This document shows positions 22,358 to 22,780 of a DNA stretch of 22,780 bases, one piece after another. Under the pieces are notes generated by a model. It had not been told where the DNA came from. It did no database searches and was given only the letters and a program-made list of their open reading frames with translations. The stretch comes from Lachnospiraceae bacterium (GTDB lineage: Bacteria; Bacillota_A; Clostridia; Lachnospirales; Lachnospiraceae), in the NCBI GenBank assembly GCA_024690425.1, contig JAILCT010000108.1, positions 1-22,780 on the forward strand. The letters run 5' to 3'. Made by a program: the position numbers and the translations under genes. Numbering within the stretch: position 1 is the first letter of the stretch; the number at the start of each line of letters is the position of its first letter.

Positions 22358-22780
22358 ATGAAGAAGGGAAATATGTATTCAGGGACCGTCACAGAGGTTA
22401 AGTTCCCCAATAAGGGAGTGGTCCGTGCTGAAGAAAGGATCGACAAGGAAACAGGCACGGTCAGCACGATCGATGATGACGGGGCGGAAACATGTATCGT
22501 AAAAAACGTTGTCAGGGGACAGAGGGTTACGTTTGTCGTCAATAAGAAAAAGGGTGGGAGGTGTGAAGGCCGTCTTGTGGACGTCCTTGCAAAATCACCC
22601 GATGAATGTGAACCTGCCTGCCGGTACTTTGGCATATGTGGCGGATGTACCTATCAGAACCTGCCTTATGAGAAACAGCTTGAATTAAAGGAAGACCAGG
22701 TAAAATCACTCCTTGCACCTGTTGTTCCCGATCTCGATAATATTTTTGAAGGCATCAAGGGAAGCCCCGTGCAGCTTGGG
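22358..22780 (+). CDS. rlmD: RlmD/TrmA-family SAM-dependent RNA (uracil-5-)methyltransferase, N-terminal part
   Basis: The first 141 residues are visible and the gene continues past the window. Residues about 4-76 form a TRAM-like RNA-binding beta-barrel (G-T-V-T-E-V-K-F-P-N-K-G and V-R-G-Q-R-V). Cys84, Cys88, Cys94 and Cys97 follow, including the C-x5-C-x2-C pattern (C-R-Y-F-G-I-C-G-G-C) of the [4Fe-4S] site in 23S rRNA m5U1939 methyltransferases. The catalytic domain with the SAM site and nucleophilic Cys is not in view, so U1939 specificity (rather than U747 or tRNA U54) cannot be checked. AAGGAGAG precedes ATG 22358 closely. Confidence 0.88.
   Translation, partial: MKKGNMYSGTVTEVKFPNKGVVRAEERIDKETGTVSTIDDDGAETCIVKNVVRGQRVTFVVNKKKGGRCEGRLVDVLAKSPDECEPACRYFGICGGCTYQNLPYEKQLELKEDQVKSLLAPVVPDLDNIFEGIKGSPVQLG

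Overview
The window looks like chromosomal DNA from an anaerobic Firmicute, most likely a Lachnospiraceae member of the Butyrivibrio or Roseburia kind. Pointers are strong AGGAGG-type ribosome binding sites, sigma-A promoters with 17-base spacing, a class III fructose-bisphosphatase, a lysine riboswitch ahead of dapA, and a yerC-pcrA neighbourhood. Placement below family is inference. No tRNA, rRNA, CRISPR array, intact transposase or prophage gene was found.

Region by region: 1-363 holds the end of a probable htpG, a 122-base REP/MITE-like palindrome and a promoter. 364-3024 is a class A penicillin-binding protein. 3030-3291 is a promoter, lysine riboswitch and intrinsic terminator leading into a tightly packed set, dapA-dapB-fbp-hisA-HD-GYP response regulator (3340-8843), in which every junction abuts or overlaps. 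A cold-shock gene with its own promoter and terminator follows (8870-9277). A three-gene set (9354-13269) encodes a membrane-anchored GH25 lysozyme, a GspF/PilC-like platform protein and an unrecognised surface protein with a beta-helix-like end. 13294-16315 carries a SARP/BTAD-type regulator with a degenerate GGDEF-like end and a LacI-like sensor that lacks a DNA-binding domain. A CPA2 Na+/H+ antiporter (minus strand) overlaps that sensor tail to tail. 17571-20966 is cheC-yerC-pcrA. After it come a small acidic membrane protein, a convergent acyltransferase-like membrane protein, and the start of an RlmD-type RNA methyltransferase that runs off the window.

How the parts fit: the riboswitch probably sets dapAB expression by lysine level, and because no terminator is visible before 8843, fbp, a eukaryotic-type hisA and a putative c-di-GMP phosphodiesterase may share that control. 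The best candidates for an undescribed system are the lysozyme / GspF-like / beta-helix trio, which looks like part of a cell-surface assembly or secretion apparatus lacking a local ATPase and pilins, and the regulator plus LacI-like sensor pair, which looks like a ligand-sensing circuit split over two proteins. Both are inferences from domain content and gene order.
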